Source: Closterium sp. Naga37s-1 (lineage: Eukaryota > Streptophyta > Zygnematophyceae > Desmidiales > Closteriaceae). Taken from it: a stretch of DNA of 64,000 nt. Shown one piece after another: positions 10,962-25,500 of the stretch. The stretch is from contig CANJKZ010000169.1 in assembly GCA_947471745.1 (NCBI GenBank), positions 1,868,001 to 1,932,000 of the forward strand. Reading direction: 5' to 3'. The position numbers and the translations under genes are program-made. Within the stretch, counting starts at the first letter, position 1. Every line of letters begins with the position of its first letter. Under the pieces are notes generated by a model. The model worked only from the letters and a program-made list of their open reading frames with translations. It had not been told where the DNA came from and ran no database searches.

Positions 10962-12087
10962 TGTCAACGGGAGTTGTGGTTGGCCCCGTCCTCGCTTGGG
11001 CGGAGCCGACTTCGTAGTCGAGTGTGTGGGGAGCGCAACCGATCTGTTGCAGTGAGGGCGCCGAGCTGGAGGGCGCCTAGCCGGAGGGCGCCGAGCTGGA
11101 GGGCGCCTAGCTGGAGGGCGCCGAGCAGGAGGACGCCGACCTGGGCGCCTGGACGGCGTCCTGGGAGGCTGGACGCCGACCTGGGCGCCTGGAAGGCGTC
11201 CTGGGAGGCTAGACGCCGACCTGGGCGCCTGGACGGCGTCCTGGGAGGCTGGACGCCGACCTGGGCGCCTGCACGGCGTCATGGAAGGATGGACGCCGAC
11301 CTAGGCGTCTGGACGGCGTCCTGGGCGCCTGGACGCCGACCTGGGACGTCTGGACGGCGCCCTGGGTGCCTGGACGCCGACCTGGGCGTCTGCACGGTGT
11401 CCTGAGCACCTGGACGCCCGACCTAGGCGTCAGGACGCCGACCTGGGTGCTGGGACACCTCTTCTAGGGACGCCGGTCAGGTGTAGTCGGCGACCAACTG
11501 AGCTGGGCGACCAGGCGTGGTTGTCCGGTCAACCTGGATACCCGGGCGACTAGTGCGAAGGTTGCCGGGGAGGCTTCTGCGAGGCCGACCTCGGAAGTGG
11601 TATCCCGAGGTCGACGTGGCTGGTAGGCGCAGTCGCTGGCGTGGACTCGACCTGGACGTCTGCGCTGTGCACATGACAAGGAGTGGTGCACCAACCAGCT
11701 GCACGCACATGCGAAGCAGGTGCACCGTTGTCCTGCGGGTGCAACGCTGTGCAGCCGACTTACTGCAGCGTTGGCACACCGTGGACTTGCAACATTGGCA
11801 AACCGCTACTCTGCAACGATGGAGCGGTGCGAGTACTGCTGCGCTGGATCGCGGTCGACCATGCTGCGCTGGAGGTCGACCAGCAGCCTAGCTAGCTCTG
11901 ATGTAGTCTGTGTTGCCAATGTTGTATCAACCTTTGTTGTCAACCTTTTGCTAGTGAAACTCTTGCAAAATCTCCCCGTGAACATGCAAGCAGAGAACAC
12001 ACAAGCAAACGACTAAGGAACGCAAAGATCACTCCCACCCCGTGCCTAGCCCGTAGTCTAGCTCCCGTTGATTAAGTTATCTCCGCA
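10962..12087 (+). repeat. Copia-2 3' LTR, 1126 bp
   Basis: Matches 4483-5607 over its whole length with scattered single-base differences, including the internal 40-bp minisatellite (about 11120-11460). It is followed by the right GTTGG target duplication at 12088-12092. Confidence 0.95.
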
Positions 12088-15000
12088 GTTGGTACTAAGA
12101 GTAAGTGCGTAACTTACCCATATGGTTGGTACTAAGAGTAATTGTGTAACTTACCCATATGGTTGGTACTAAGAGTAAGTGCATTACATACACGTATGGT
12201 TGGTACTAAGGGTAAGTACGTAACTTACATATATGGTTAGTACTAGAGTATGTGAGTAACTTACCCATATGGTTGGTACTAAGAGTAAGTGCGTAACTTA
12301 CCCCTATGGTTGGTACTAAGAGTAAGTGCGTTACTTACCCGTATAGTTGGAACTAAGAGTATGTGCGTTACTTACCCATATAGTTGGAACTAACAGGAAG
12401 TGCGTTACTTACCCGTAAGGTGGGTACTAAGAGTAAGCGCGTAACTTACACGTATGGTCGGTACTAAGAGTAAGTGCGTTAATTACAAGTATGTAAGGTA
12501 CTAAGTGTAGGTGCGTTACTTACCCGTATAGTTGGAACTAAAAGTATGTGCGTTACTTACCCGTGTGGTTGGTAGTAGGAGTAGGGGCGTTACTTACCCG
12601 TATATTTGGAACTAAGAGGAAGTGCATTACTTACCCGTATGGTTGGTACTAAAAGTAAGTGCGTTACTTACACGTATGGTTGGTACTAAGATTATGTGCA
12701 TAACTTACCCGTATGGTCAATACTAAGCGTAAGTGCGTTACTCACCCGTATGGTTGGTACTAAGAGTGAGTGCGTAACATAACCGTATCGTTGGTACTAA
12801 GAGAAAGTGCCTACTTATACGTATGGTTGGTACTAAGAGTAAGTGCGAAACTTACACGTATGGTTGGTACTAAGAGTAAGTGCGTTACTTACCCCTAGGG
12901 TTGGTACTAAGAGTAACTGCGTTACTTTCCCATATAGTTGGAACTAAGAGTAAGTGTGTTACTTACACGTATGGTTGGTACTAAGAGTAAGTGAGTTACT
13001 TACACGTATCGTTGGTACTTAGAGTAAGTGCCTAACTTACCCCTATAGATGGTACTAAGAGTAAGTGCGTTACTTGCCCGTATAGTTGGAACTAATAGGA
13101 AGTGCGTTACTTACCAGTATGGTTGGTACTAAGAGTATGTGCGTTACTTACCCGTATAGTTGGAACTAACAGGAAGTGCGTTACTTACCCGTATGGTTGG
13201 TACTAAGAGTAAGCGCGTAACTTACACGTATGGTTGGTACTAAGAGTAAGTGCGTTACTTATACGTATGTTAGGTACTAAGTGTAAGTGCGTTACTTACC
13301 CGTATAGATGGAACTAAAAGTAAGTGCGTTACTTACCCGTATGGTTGGTACTAAGAGTAAGTGCGTAACTTACACGAATGGTTGGTACTAAGAGTAGGTG
13401 CGTTACTTACACGTATGGTTGGTACTAAGAGTAAGTGCGTAACTTACCCATATGGTTGGTACTAAGAGTATGTGCGTAACTTACCCATATGGTTGGTACT
13501 AAGAGTAAGTGCATTACTTACCGGTATGGTTGGCACTAAGAGTAAGTGCGTAACTTACCCGTATGGTTGGTACTAAGAGTAAGTGCGTAACGTACCCCTA
13601 TGGTTGGTACTAAGACTAAGTGTGTTACTCACCCTTATAGTTGGAACTAAGAGTAAGTGCGTTACTTACCCGTATGGTTGGTACTAAGAGTAAGTGCATT
13701 ACTTTTACGTATGTTAGGTACTAAATGTAAGTGCGTTACTCACGCGTATAGTTGGAACTAAAAGTAAGGGCGTTACTTACCCGTATGGTTGGTACTAAGG
13801 GTAAGTGCGTAACTTACACGAATGGTTGGTACTAAGAGTAAGTGCGTTACTTACACGTATGGTTGGTACTAAGAGTAAGTGCGTAACTTACCCATATGGT
13901 TGGTACTAAGAGTATGTGCGTTACTTACCTGTATAGTTGGAAGTAAAAGGAAGTGCGTTACTTCCCTGTATGGTTCGTACTAGGAGTAAGTGCGTTACTT
14001 ACACGTATGTTCAGTACTAAGTGTAAGTGCGTAACTTACCCGTATAGTTGGAACTAAACGTAATTGCGTTACTTACCCGTATGGTTGGTACTAAGAGTAA
14101 GTGCGTAACTTACACGAGTGGTTGGTACTAAGACTAAGTGCGTTACTTACACGTATGGTTGGTACTAAGAGTAAGTGAGTAACTTACCCATATGGTTGGT
14201 ACTAAGAGTAAGTGAGTAACTTACCCATATGGTTGGTACTAAGAGTAAGTGCATTACATACACGTATGGTTGGTACTAAGGGTAAGTACGTAACTTACCT
14301 TTATGGTTGGTAGTAGGAGTATGTGCGTAACTTACCCATATGGTTGGTACTAAGAATAAGTGCGTTACATATACGTATGGTTGGTACTAAGAGTAAGTGC
14401 ATTACTTACCGGTATGGATGGCACTAAGAGTAAGTGCGTAACTTACCCGTATGGTTGGTACTAAGAGTAAGTGCGTAACGTACCCCTATGATTGGTACTA
14501 AGAGTAAGTGCATTACTCACCCTTATAGTTGGAACTAAAAGTAAGTGCGTTACTTGCCCGTATGGTTGGTACTAAGAGTATGTGCGTTACTTACCTGTGT
14601 AGTTGGAACTTAAAGGAAATGCGTTACTTACCCGTATGGTTGGTACTAAGAATAAGTGCGTTACTTACACGTATGTTAGGTACTAAGTGTAAGTGCGTTA
14701 CTTACCCGTATAGTTGGAACTAAAAGTAAGTGCGTTACTTACCCGTATGGTTGGTACTAAGAGTAAGTGCGTAACTTATCGTATGGTTGGTACTAAGAGT
14801 AAGTGCGTAACGTACCCCTATGGTTGGTACTAAGAGTAAGTGCGTTACTTACCCATATGGTTGGTACTAAGATTTAGTGCGTAACTTACCTATATGGTTG
14901 GTACTAAGAGCAAGTGCGTTACTCACCCTTATAGTTGGAACTATGAGTACGTGCGTTACTTACCCGTATGGTTGGTACTAAGAGTAAGTGTGTTACTTAC

Positions 15001-16740
15001 ACGTATGGTTGGTACTAAGAGTAAGTGAGTTACTTACACGTATCGTTGGTACTTAGAGTAAGTGCCTAACTTACCCCTATGGATGGTACTAAGAGTAAGT
15101 GCGTTACTTGCCCGTATAGTTGGAACTAATAGGAAGTGCGTTACTTACCAGTATGGTTGTTACTAAGAGTAAGTGCGTTACTTACTCGTATAGTTGGAAC
15201 TAAGAGTATGTGCGTTACTTACCCGTATAGTTGGAACTAACAGGAAGTGCGTTACTTACCCGTATGGTTGGTACTAAGAGTAAGCGCGTAACTTACACGT
15301 ATGGTTGGTACTAAGAGTAAGTGCGTTACTTATACGTATGATAGGTACTAAGTGTAAGTGCGTTACTTACCTGTATAGATGGAACTAAAAGTAAGTGCGT
15401 TACTTACCCGTATGGTTGGTACTAAGAGTAAGTGCGTAACTTACACGAATGGTTGGTACTAAGAGTAAGTGCGTTACTTACACGTATGGTTGGTACTAAG
15501 AGTAAGTGCGTAACTTACCCATATGGTTGGTACTAAGAGTATGTGCGTTACTTACCTGTATAGTTGGAAGTAAAAGGAAGTGCGTTACTTCCCCGTATGG
15601 TTGGTACTAGGAGTAAGTGCGTTACTTACACGTATGTTCGGTACTAAGTGTAAGTGCGTTACTTACCCGTATAGTTGGAACTAAACGTAAGTGCGTTACT
15701 TACCCGTATGGTTGGTACTAAGAGTAAGTGCGTAACTTACACGAGTGGTTGGTACTAAGACTAAGTGCGTAACTTACCCATATGGTTGGTACTAAGAGTA
15801 AGTGCATTACATACACGTATGGTTGGTACTAAGGGTAACTGCGTAACTTACCTTTATGGTTGGTACTAGGAGTATGTGCGTAACTTACCCATATGGTTGG
15901 TACTAAGAATATGTGCGTTACATATACGTATGGTTGGTACTAAGAGTAAGTGCATTACTTACCGGTATGGTTGGCACTAAGAGTAAGTGCGTAACTTACC
16001 CATATGGTTGGTACTAAGAGTAAGTGCATTACATACACGTATGGTTGGTACTAAGGGTAAGTGCGTAACTTACCTTTATGGTTGGTACTAGGAGTATGTG
16101 CGTAACTTACCCATATGGGTCGTACTAAGAATAAGTGCGTTACATATACGTATGGTTGGTACTAAGAGTAAGTGCATTACTTACCGGTATGGTTGGCACT
16201 AAGAGTAAGTGCGTAACTTACCCGTATGGTTGGTACTAAGAGTAAGTGCGAAACGTACCCCTATGGTTGGTACTAAGAGTAAGTGCATTACTCACCCTTA
16301 TAGTTGGAACTAAAAGTAAGTGCGTTACTTGCCCGTATGGTTGGTACTAAGAGTATGTGCGTTACTTACCTGTATAGTTGGAAATAAAAGGAAATGCGTT
16401 ACTTACCTGTATGGTTGGTACTAAGAATAAGTGCGTTACTTACACGTATGTTAGGTACGAAGTGTAAGTGCGTTACTTACCCGTATAGTTGGAACTAAAA
16501 GTAAGTGCGTTACTTACCCGTATGGTTGGTACTAAGAGTAAGTGCGTAACTTACTCGTATGGTTGGTGCTAAGATTAAGTGCGTAACTTACCCATATGGT
16601 TGGTACAAAGTGTAAGGGCGTAACTTACCCATATGGTTGGTACTAAGAGTAAGTGCGTAACTTACCTATATGGTTGGTACTAAGAGCAAGTGCGTTACTC
16701 ACCCTTATAGTTGGAACTATGAGTAAGTGCGTTACTTACC

Positions 16741-18250
16741 CGTATGGTTGGTACTAAGAGTATGTGCGTTACTTACCTGTATAGTTGGAAGTAAAAGGAA
16801 GTGCGTTACTTCCCCGTACGGTTGGTACTAGGAGTAAGTGCGTTACTTACACGTATGTTCGGTACTAAGTGTAAGTGCGTTACTTACCCGTATAGTTGGA
16901 ACTAAACGTAAGTGCGTTACTTACCCGTATGGTTGGTACTAAGAGTATGTGCGTTACTTACCTGTATAGTTGGAAGTAAAAAGAAGTGCGTTACTTCCCG
17001 GTATGGTTGGTACTAGGAGTAAGTGCGTTACTTACACGTATGTTCGGTACTAAGTGTAAGTGCGTTACTTACCCGTATAGTTGGAACTAAACGTAAGTGC
17101 GTTACTTACCCGTATGGTTGGTACTAAGAGTAAGTGCGTAACTTACACGAGTGGTTGGTACTAAGACTAAGTGCATTACTTACATGTATGGTTGGTACTA
17201 AGAGTAAGTGCGTAATTTACCCATATGGTTGGTACTAAGAGTAAGTGAGTAACTTACCCATATGGTTGGTACTAAGAGTAAGTGCATTACATACACGTAT
17301 GGTTGGTACTAAGGGTAAGTGCGTAACTTACCTTTATGGTTGGTACTAGGAGTATGTGCGTAACTTACCCATATGGTTGGTACTAAGAATAAGTGCGTTA
17401 CATATACGTATGGTTGGTACTAAGAGTAAGTGCATTACTTACCGGTATGGTTGGCACTAAGAGTAAGTGCGTAACTTACCCGTATGGTTGGTACTAAGAG
17501 TATGTGCGTTACTTACCTGTATAGTTGGAAGTAAAAGGAAGTGCGTTACTTCCCCGTATGGTTGGTACTAGGAGTAAGTGCGTTACTTACACGTATGTTC
17601 GGTACTAAGTGTAAGTGCGTTACTTACCCGTATAGTTGGAACTAAACGTAAGTGCGTTACTTACCCGTATGGTTGGTACTAAGAGTATGTGCGTTACTTA
17701 CCTGTATAGTTGGAAGTAAAAAGAAGTGCGTTACTTCCCGGTATGGTTGGTACTAGGAGTAAGTGCGTTACTTACACGTATGTTCGGTACTAAGTGTAAG
17801 TGCGTTACTTACCCGTATAGTTGGAACTAAACGTAAGTGCGTTACTTACCCGTATGGTTGGTACTAAGAGTAAGTGCGTAACTTACACGAGTGGTTGGTA
17901 CTAAGACTAAGTGCATTACTTACACGTATGGTTGGTACTAAGAGTAAGTGCGTAATTTACCCATATGGTTGGTACTAAGAGTAAGTGAGTAACTTACCCA
18001 TATGGTTGGTACTAAGAGTAAGTGCATTACATACACGTATGGTTGGTACTAAGGGTAAGTGCGTAACTTACCTTTATGGTTGGTACTAGGAGTATGTGCG
18101 TAACTTACCCATATGGTTGGTACTAAGAATAAGTGCGTTACATATACGTATGGTTGGTACTAAGAGTAAGTGCATTACTTACCGGTATGGTTGGCACTAA
18201 GAGTAAGTGCGTAACTTACCCGTATGGTTGGTACTAAGAGTAAGTGCGTA
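16741..18250. repeat. Higher-order satellite repeat, 20-mer (740 bp)
   Basis: Position 16741 aligns with 17481, 16921 with 17661 and 17401 with 18141, always 740 bases apart (20 x 37), including rare variants such as AAGAAGTGCGTTACTTCCCGG at 16981 and 17721. Similarity ends near 17510/18250. The same start motif also recurs at 18739, 1258 bases (34 x 37) after 17481. Confidence 0.9.
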
Positions 18251-21200
18251 ACGTACCCCTATAGTTGGTACTAAGAGTAAGTGCATTACTCACCCTTATA
18301 GTTGGAACTAAAAGTAAGTGCGTTACTTGCCCGTATGGTTGGTACTAAGAGTATGTGCGTTACTTACCTGTATAATTGGAACTAAAAGGAAATGCGTTAC
18401 ATACCCGTATGGTTGGTACTAAGAATAAGTGCGTTACTTACACGTATGTTAGGTACTAAGTGTAAGTGCGTTACTTACCCGTATAGTTGGAACTAAAAGT
18501 AAGTGCGTTACCTACCCTTATGGTTGGTACTAAGAGTAAGTGCGTAACTTACTCGTATGGTTGGTGCTAAGAGTAAGTGCGTAACTTACCCATATGGTTG
18601 GTACAAAGTGTAAGGGCGTAACTTACCCATATGGTTGGTACTAAGAGTTAGTGCGTAACTTACCTATATGGTTGGTACTAAGAGCAAGTGCGTTACTCAC
18701 CCTTATAGTTGGAACTATGAGTAAGTGCGTTACTTACCCGTATGGTTGGTACTAAGAGTATGTGCGTTACTTACCTGTATAGTTGGAAGTAAAAGGAAGT
18801 GCGTTACTTCCCCGTATGGTTGGTACTAGGAGTAAGTGCGTTACTTACACATATGTTCGGTACTAAGTGTAAGTGCGTTACTTACCCGTATAGTTGGAAC
18901 TAAACGTAAGTGCGTTACTTACCCGTATGGTTGGTACTAAGAGTAAGTGCGTAACTTACATGAGTGGTTGGTACTAAGACTCAGTGCATTACTTATACGT
19001 ATGGTTGGTACTAAGAGTAAGTGCGTAATTTACCCATATGGTTGGTACTAAGAGTAAGTGCATTACATACACGTATGGTTGGTACTAAGGGTAAGTGCGT
19101 AACTTACCTTTATGGTTGGTACTAGGAGTATGTGCGTAACTTACCCATATGGTTGGTACAAAGAATAAGTGCGTAACTTATACGTATGGTTGGTACTAAG
19201 AGTAAGTGCGTAACGTACCCCTATGGTTGGTACTAAGAGTAAGTGCGTTACTTACCCGTATGGTTGGTAGTAAGAGTATGTGCGTTACTTACCTGTATAG
19301 TTGGAACTAAAGGGAAGTGCGTTACTTACCCGTATGGTTGGTACTAAGAGTAAGTGCGTTACTTACACGAATGGTTGGTACTAAGAGTAAGTGCGTTACT
19401 TACACGTATGGTTGGTACTAAGAGTAAGTGTGTAACTTACCCATATGGTTGGTACTAAGAGTAAGTGCGTAACTTACCCAAATGGTTGGTACTAAGAGTA
19501 AGTGCGTTACATACACGTATGGTTGGTACTAAGGGTAAGTGCGTAACTTACCTATATGGTTGGTACTAAGAGTAAGTGCGTAACGCACCCCTATGGTTGG
19601 TACTAAGAGTAAGTGCGTTACTCACTCTTTTAGTTGGAACTAAGAGTAAGTGCGTTACTTACCCGTATGGTTGGTACTAAGAGTACGTGCGTTACTTATT
19701 CGTATAGTTGGAACTAAAAGGAAGTGCGCTACTTACCCGTATGGTTGGTACTAAGAGTAAGCGCGTTACTTACCCGTATAGTTGGAACTAAAAGTAAGTG
19801 CGTTACTTACCCGTATGGTTGGTACTAAGGATAAGTGCGTAACTTACACGAATGGTTGGTACTAAGAGTACGTGCGTTACTTACACGTACGGTTGGTACT
19901 AAGAGTAAGTGCGTAACTTACCAATATGGTTGGTAGTAAGAGTAAGTGAGTAACTTACACGTATGGCTGGTACTAAGCGTAAATGCGTTACATACACGTA
20001 TGGTTGGTACTAAGGGTAAGTGCGTAACTTACCTATATGGTTGGTACTAAGAGTAGGTGCGTAACGCACCCCTATGGTTGGTACTAAGAACAAGTGCGTT
20101 ACTCACCCTTATAGTTGGAACTAAGAGTAAGTGCACTTCTTACCCGTATGGTTGGTACTAAGAGTAAGTGCGTTACTTACACGTATGTTAGGTACTAAAT
20201 GTAAGTGCGTTACTTACCCGTATAGTTGGAACAAAAAGTAAGTGCGTTACTTACCCGTATGGTTGGTACTAAGAGTAGGTGCGTAACTTACACGAATGGT
20301 TGGTACTAAGAGTAAGTGCGTTACTTACACGTATGGTTGGTACTTAGAGTAAGTGCGTAACTTACCCATATGGTTGGTACTAAGAGTAAGTGAGTAACTT
20401 ACCCATATGGTTGGTAGTAAGAGTAAGTGCGTTACATACACGTATGGTTGGTACTAAGGTAAGTGCGTAACTTACCTATATGGTTGGTACTAAGAGTATG
20501 TGCGTAACTTACCCATATGGTTGGTACTAAGAATAAGTGCATTACTTATACGTATGGTTGGTACTAAGAGTAAGTGCATTACTTACCGGTAAGGTTGGCA
20601 CTAAGAGTAAGTGCGTAACTTATCGTATGGTTGGTACTAAGAGTAGGTGCGTAACTTACCCCTATGGTTGGTACTAAGAGTAAGTGCGTTACTTATCCGT
20701 ATGGTTGGCACTAAGAGTAAGTGCGTTACTTACACGTATGTTAGGTACTAAGTGTAGGTGCGTTTCTTACCCGTATAGTTGGAACTAAGAGTAAGTGCGT
20801 AACTTACCCGTATGGTTGGTACTAAGAGTAAGTGCGTAACGTACCCCTATGGTTGGTACTAAGAGTAAGTGCGTTACTTACCCGTATGGTTGGTACTAAG
20901 AGTATGTGCGTTACTTACCTGTATAGTTGGAACTAAAAGGAAGTGCGTTACTTACCCGTAAGAGTAAGTGCGTAACTTACACGTATGTTAGGTACTAAGT
21001 GTATGTGCGTTACTTACTGTATAGTTGGAACTAAACGTAAGTGCGTTACTTACCAGTATGGTTGGTACTAAGAGTAAGTGCGTAACTTACACGAATGGTT
21101 GGTACTAAGAGTAAGTGCGTTACTTACCCATATGGTTGGTACAAAGTGTAAGTGCATAACTTATCCATATGGTTGGTACAAAGAGTAAGTGCGTTACATA

Positions 21201-21380
21201 CATGTATGGTTGGTACTAAGGGTAAGTGCGTAACCTACCTATATGGTTGGTACTAAGAGTAAGTGCGTTACTCACCCTTATAGTTAGAACTATGAGTTAG
21301 TGAATTACTTACCCGTATGGTTGGTAATAAGAGTAAGTGCGTTACTTACACAAATGGTTGGTACTAAGAGTAAGTGCGTT

Positions 21381-22566
21381 ACATACACGTATGGTTGGTA
21401 CTAAGGGTATGTGCGTAAGTTACCTATATGGTTGGTACTAAGAGTAAGTGCGTAACGCACACCTATGGTTGGTACTAAGAGTAAGTGCGTTACTCACCCT
21501 TATAGTTGGAACTAAGAGTAAGTGCGTTACTTACCCGTATGGTTGGTACTAAGAGTACGTGCGTTACTTATTCGTATAGTTGGAACTAAAAGGAAGTGCG
21601 CTACTTACCCGTATAGTTGGTACTAAGAGTAAGTGCGTTACTTACACGTATGTTAGGTACTAAATGTAAGTGCGTTAGTTAACCGTATAGTTGGAACAAA
21701 AAGTAAGTGCGTTACTTACCCGTATGGTTGGTACTAAGGATAAGTGCGTAACTTATACGAATGGTTAGTACTAAGATTAAGTGCAAAACATACCCATATG
21801 GTAGGTACTAAGAGTAAGTACGTAACTTACCCGTATGGTTGGTACTAAGAGTAAGTGCGTTACTTAACCGTATGGTTGGTACTAAGAGTAAGTGCGTTAC
21901 TTACACAAATGGTTGGTACTAAGAGTAAGTGCGTTACTTACACGTATGGTTGGTACTAAGAGTAAGTGTGTAACTTACCCATATGGTTGGTACTAAGAGT
22001 AAGTGCGTTACTTACCCATATGGTTGGTACTAAGAGTAAGTGCGTTACATACACGTATGGTTGGTACCAAGGGTAAGTGCGTAACTTACCTATATGGTTG
22101 GTAATAAGAGTAAGTGCGTACTGCACCCCTATGGTTGGTACTAAGAGTAAGTGCGTTACTCACCCTTATAGTTGGAACTAAGAGTAAGTGCGTTACTTAC
22201 CCGTATGGTTGGTACTAAGAGTACGTGCGTTACTTTTTCGTATAGTTGGAACTAAAAGGAAGTGCGCTACTTACCCGTATGGTTGGTACTAAGAGTAAGT
22301 GCGTTACTTACACGTATGTTAGGTACTAAATGTAAGTGCGTTAGTTAACCGTATAGCTGGAACAAAAAGTAAGTGCGTTACTTACCCGTATGGTTGGTAC
22401 TAAGGATAAGTGCGTAACTTATACGAATGGTTGGTACTAAGATTAAGTGCAAAACATACCCATATGGTAGGTACTAAGAGTAAGTACGTAACTTATCCGT
22501 ATGGTTGGTACTAAGAATAAGTGCGTTACTTAACCGTATGGTTGGTACTAAGAGTAAGTGCGTTAC
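21381..22566. repeat. Higher-order satellite repeat, 18-mer (666 bp)
   Basis: Markers ACATACACGT (21381/22047), GTTAGTTAACCG (21674/22340) and GTGCAAAACATACC (21781/22447) are each 666 bases apart, exactly 18 monomers. This is a second, locally amplified unit distinct from the 20-mer. Confidence 0.88.
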
Positions 22567-25500
22567 TTACCCGTATGGTTGGTATTAAGAGTAAGTGCGC
22601 TACATAACCGTATGGTTGGTACTAAGACTATGTGCGTTACTTACCCGTATGGTTGGTACAAAGAGTAAGTGCGTAACTTACCCATATGGTTGGTACTAAG
22701 AGTAAGTGCGTTACTTACTCGTATGATTGGTACTAAGAGTAAGTGCGTAACTTACCCGTATGGTTGGTACTAAGAGTAAGTGCGTTACTTAACCGTATGG
22801 TTGGTACTAAGAGTAAGTGCGTTACTTACCCGTATGGTTGGTACTAAGAGTAAGTGCGTAACTTACCCATATGGTTGGTACTAAGAGTAAGTGCGTTACT
22901 TACTCGTATGATTGGTACTAAGAGTAAGTGCAATACTTACCCGTATGGTTGGTACTAACATTAAGTGCGCTACATAACCGTATGGTTGGTACTAAGAGTT
23001 CGTGCGTTACTTACCCGTATGGTTGGTACTAAGAGAGAGTGCGTATAACTTACCCATATGGTTGGTACTAAGAGTAAGTGCGTTACTTACACGTATGGTT
23101 GGTACTAGGAGTAAGTGCGTTACTTATACGAATGGTTGGTACTAAGAGTAACTGCGTAACTTACGCGTATGGTAAGTACTAGGAGTCAATGCGTTACTTA
23201 TACGTATGGTTGGTACTAAGATTAGGTGCGTAACTTACCCATATGGTTGGTACTAAGAGTAAGTGCGTTACTTACACGTATGGTTGGTACTAAGAGTAAG
23301 TGCGTAACTTACCCGTATGGTTGGTACTAAGAGTATGTGCGTTACTTACCCGTATGGTTGGTACTAAGAGTAAGTGCGTTACTTACTCGTATGATTTGTA
23401 CTAAAAGTAAGTGCGTAACTTACCCGTTTGGTTGGTACTAAGAGTAAGTGCGTTACTTAACCGTATGGTTGGTACTAAGAGTAAGTGTGTTACTTACCCG
23501 TATGGTTGATACTAAGAGAAAGTGCGCTACATAACCGTATGGTTGGTACTCAGAGTAAGTGCGTTACTTTCCCGTATGGCTGGTACTAAGAGAGAGTGTG
23601 TATAACTTACCCGTATGGTTGGTACTAAGAGTAAGTGCGTTACTTATACGTATGGTTGGTACTAAAATTAAGTGCGTAACTTACCCATATGGTTGGTACT
23701 AGGAGTAAGTGCGTTACTTATACGTATGGTTGGTACTAAGATTTAATGCGTAACTTACCCGTATGGTTGGTACTAGGAGTAAATGCGTTACTTATACGTA
23801 TGGTTGGTACTATGATTAAGTGCATAACTTACCCATATGGTTGATACTAAGAGTAAGTGCGTTACTTACACGTATGGTTGGTACTAGGAGTAAGTGCATT
23901 ACTTACCCGTATGGTTGGTACTAAGAGTATGTGCGTTACTTACCCGTATGGTTGGTACTAAGAGAAAGTGCGTTACTTAACCATATGGTTGGTACTAAGA
24001 GTAAGTGCGTTATTTACTCGTATGATTGGTACTAAGAGTAAGTGCGTTAGTTATCCGTATGGTTGGTACTAAGAGTAAGTGCGTTACTTACCCGTACGGT
24101 TGGTACTAAGAGTATGTGCGCTACATAACCGTATGGTTGGTATTAAGAGTAACTGCGTTACTTACCCGTATGGTTGGTACTAAGAGAGAGTGCACATAAC
24201 TTACCCATATGGTTGGTACTAAGAGTAAGTGCGTTACTTATACGTATGGTTGGTACGAAGATTAAGTGCGTTACTAATACGTATGGTTGGTACTAAGAGT
24301 AAGTGCGTTACTTACCCGTACGGTTGGTACTAAGAGAAAGTACGTTACTTACTCGTATGATTCTTACTAAGAGTACGTGCCTAACTTACCCATATGGTTG
24401 GTAGTAAGAGTAAGTGCGTTATTTAAACGTATGGTTGGTACTAAGAGTTAGTGCGTTACATAACCGTATGGTTGGTACTAAAAGTAAGTGCGTTACTTAC
24501 CCGTATGGTTGGTACTAAGAGTAAGTGCGCAACTTACCCATATGGTTGAAACTAAGAGGAAGTGCGTTAATTATACGTATGGTTGGTACTTTGAGTATGT
24601 GCGTAACTTACCCGTATGGTTGGTAGTAAGAGTATGTGCGTTACTTACTGTATGGTTGGTACTAAGAGTAGGTGCGTTACTTACTCGTATGGATGGTACT
24701 AAGAGTAAGTGCGTTATTTACCCGTATGGTTGGTACTAAGACTAAGTGCGCAACCTACCCATATGGTTGGTACTAAGAGTAAGTGCGTTACTTATACGTA
24801 TGGTTGGTACTAAGAGTAAGTGCGTAACTTACCCATATGGTTGGTAAAAGGAGTTAGTGCGTTACTTATACGTATGGTTGGTACTAAGATTAAGTGCATT
24901 ACTCACCCATATGGTTGGTACTAAGAGTAAGTGCGTTACTTACACGTATGGTTGGTACTAGGACTAAGTGCGTTACTTACCCGTACGGTTGGTACTAAGA
25001 GTAAATGCGTTATTTCACCGTATGGTTGGTACTAAGAGTATAGGTGTAACTTACCCGTATGGTCGGTATTAAGGTTAAGTGCATAACTTACCTGTATGAT
25101 TGGTACTAAGAGTACTTTGTAACTTATCCATATGGTTGGTACTAAGAGTAAGGGCGTAACTTTCCCGTATGGGTGGTACTAAGAGTAAGTGCGTTACTTA
25201 ACCGTATGGTTGGTACTATGAGTACGTGCGCAACTTACCCGTATGGTCGGTACTAGGAGTAAGTGCGTTACGTATACGTATAGTTGGTACTAAGAGTCAG
25301 TGCGTAACTTACCCATATGGTTGGTACTAAGAGTAAATGCGTTACTTAACCGTATGGTTGGTACTAAGAGTAAGTGCGTAACTTACCCGTATGGTTGGTA
25401 CAAAGAGAATGTACGTTACGTATACGTATGGTTGGTACTACGAGTAAGTGCGTAACTTACCCATATGGTTGGTACTAAGAGTAAGTGCGTTACTTAACCG

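Larger units (their letters stand above)
4483..12087 (+). mobile_element. Copia-2, full-length Ty1/copia element in the satellite
   Basis: A 7.6-kb element with complete LTRs (4483-5607 and 10962-12087), both starting TGTCAAC and ending TCTCCGCA, perfect 5-bp target duplications, a primer site, and gag - protease - integrase - reverse transcriptase - RNase H in copia order. The LTRs look nearly identical, so insertion is fairly recent. Yet the coding region carries several frameshifts and stops. That suggests the copy was made from an already defective template mobilised in trans, or that the interior decayed quickly. Confidence 0.95.
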
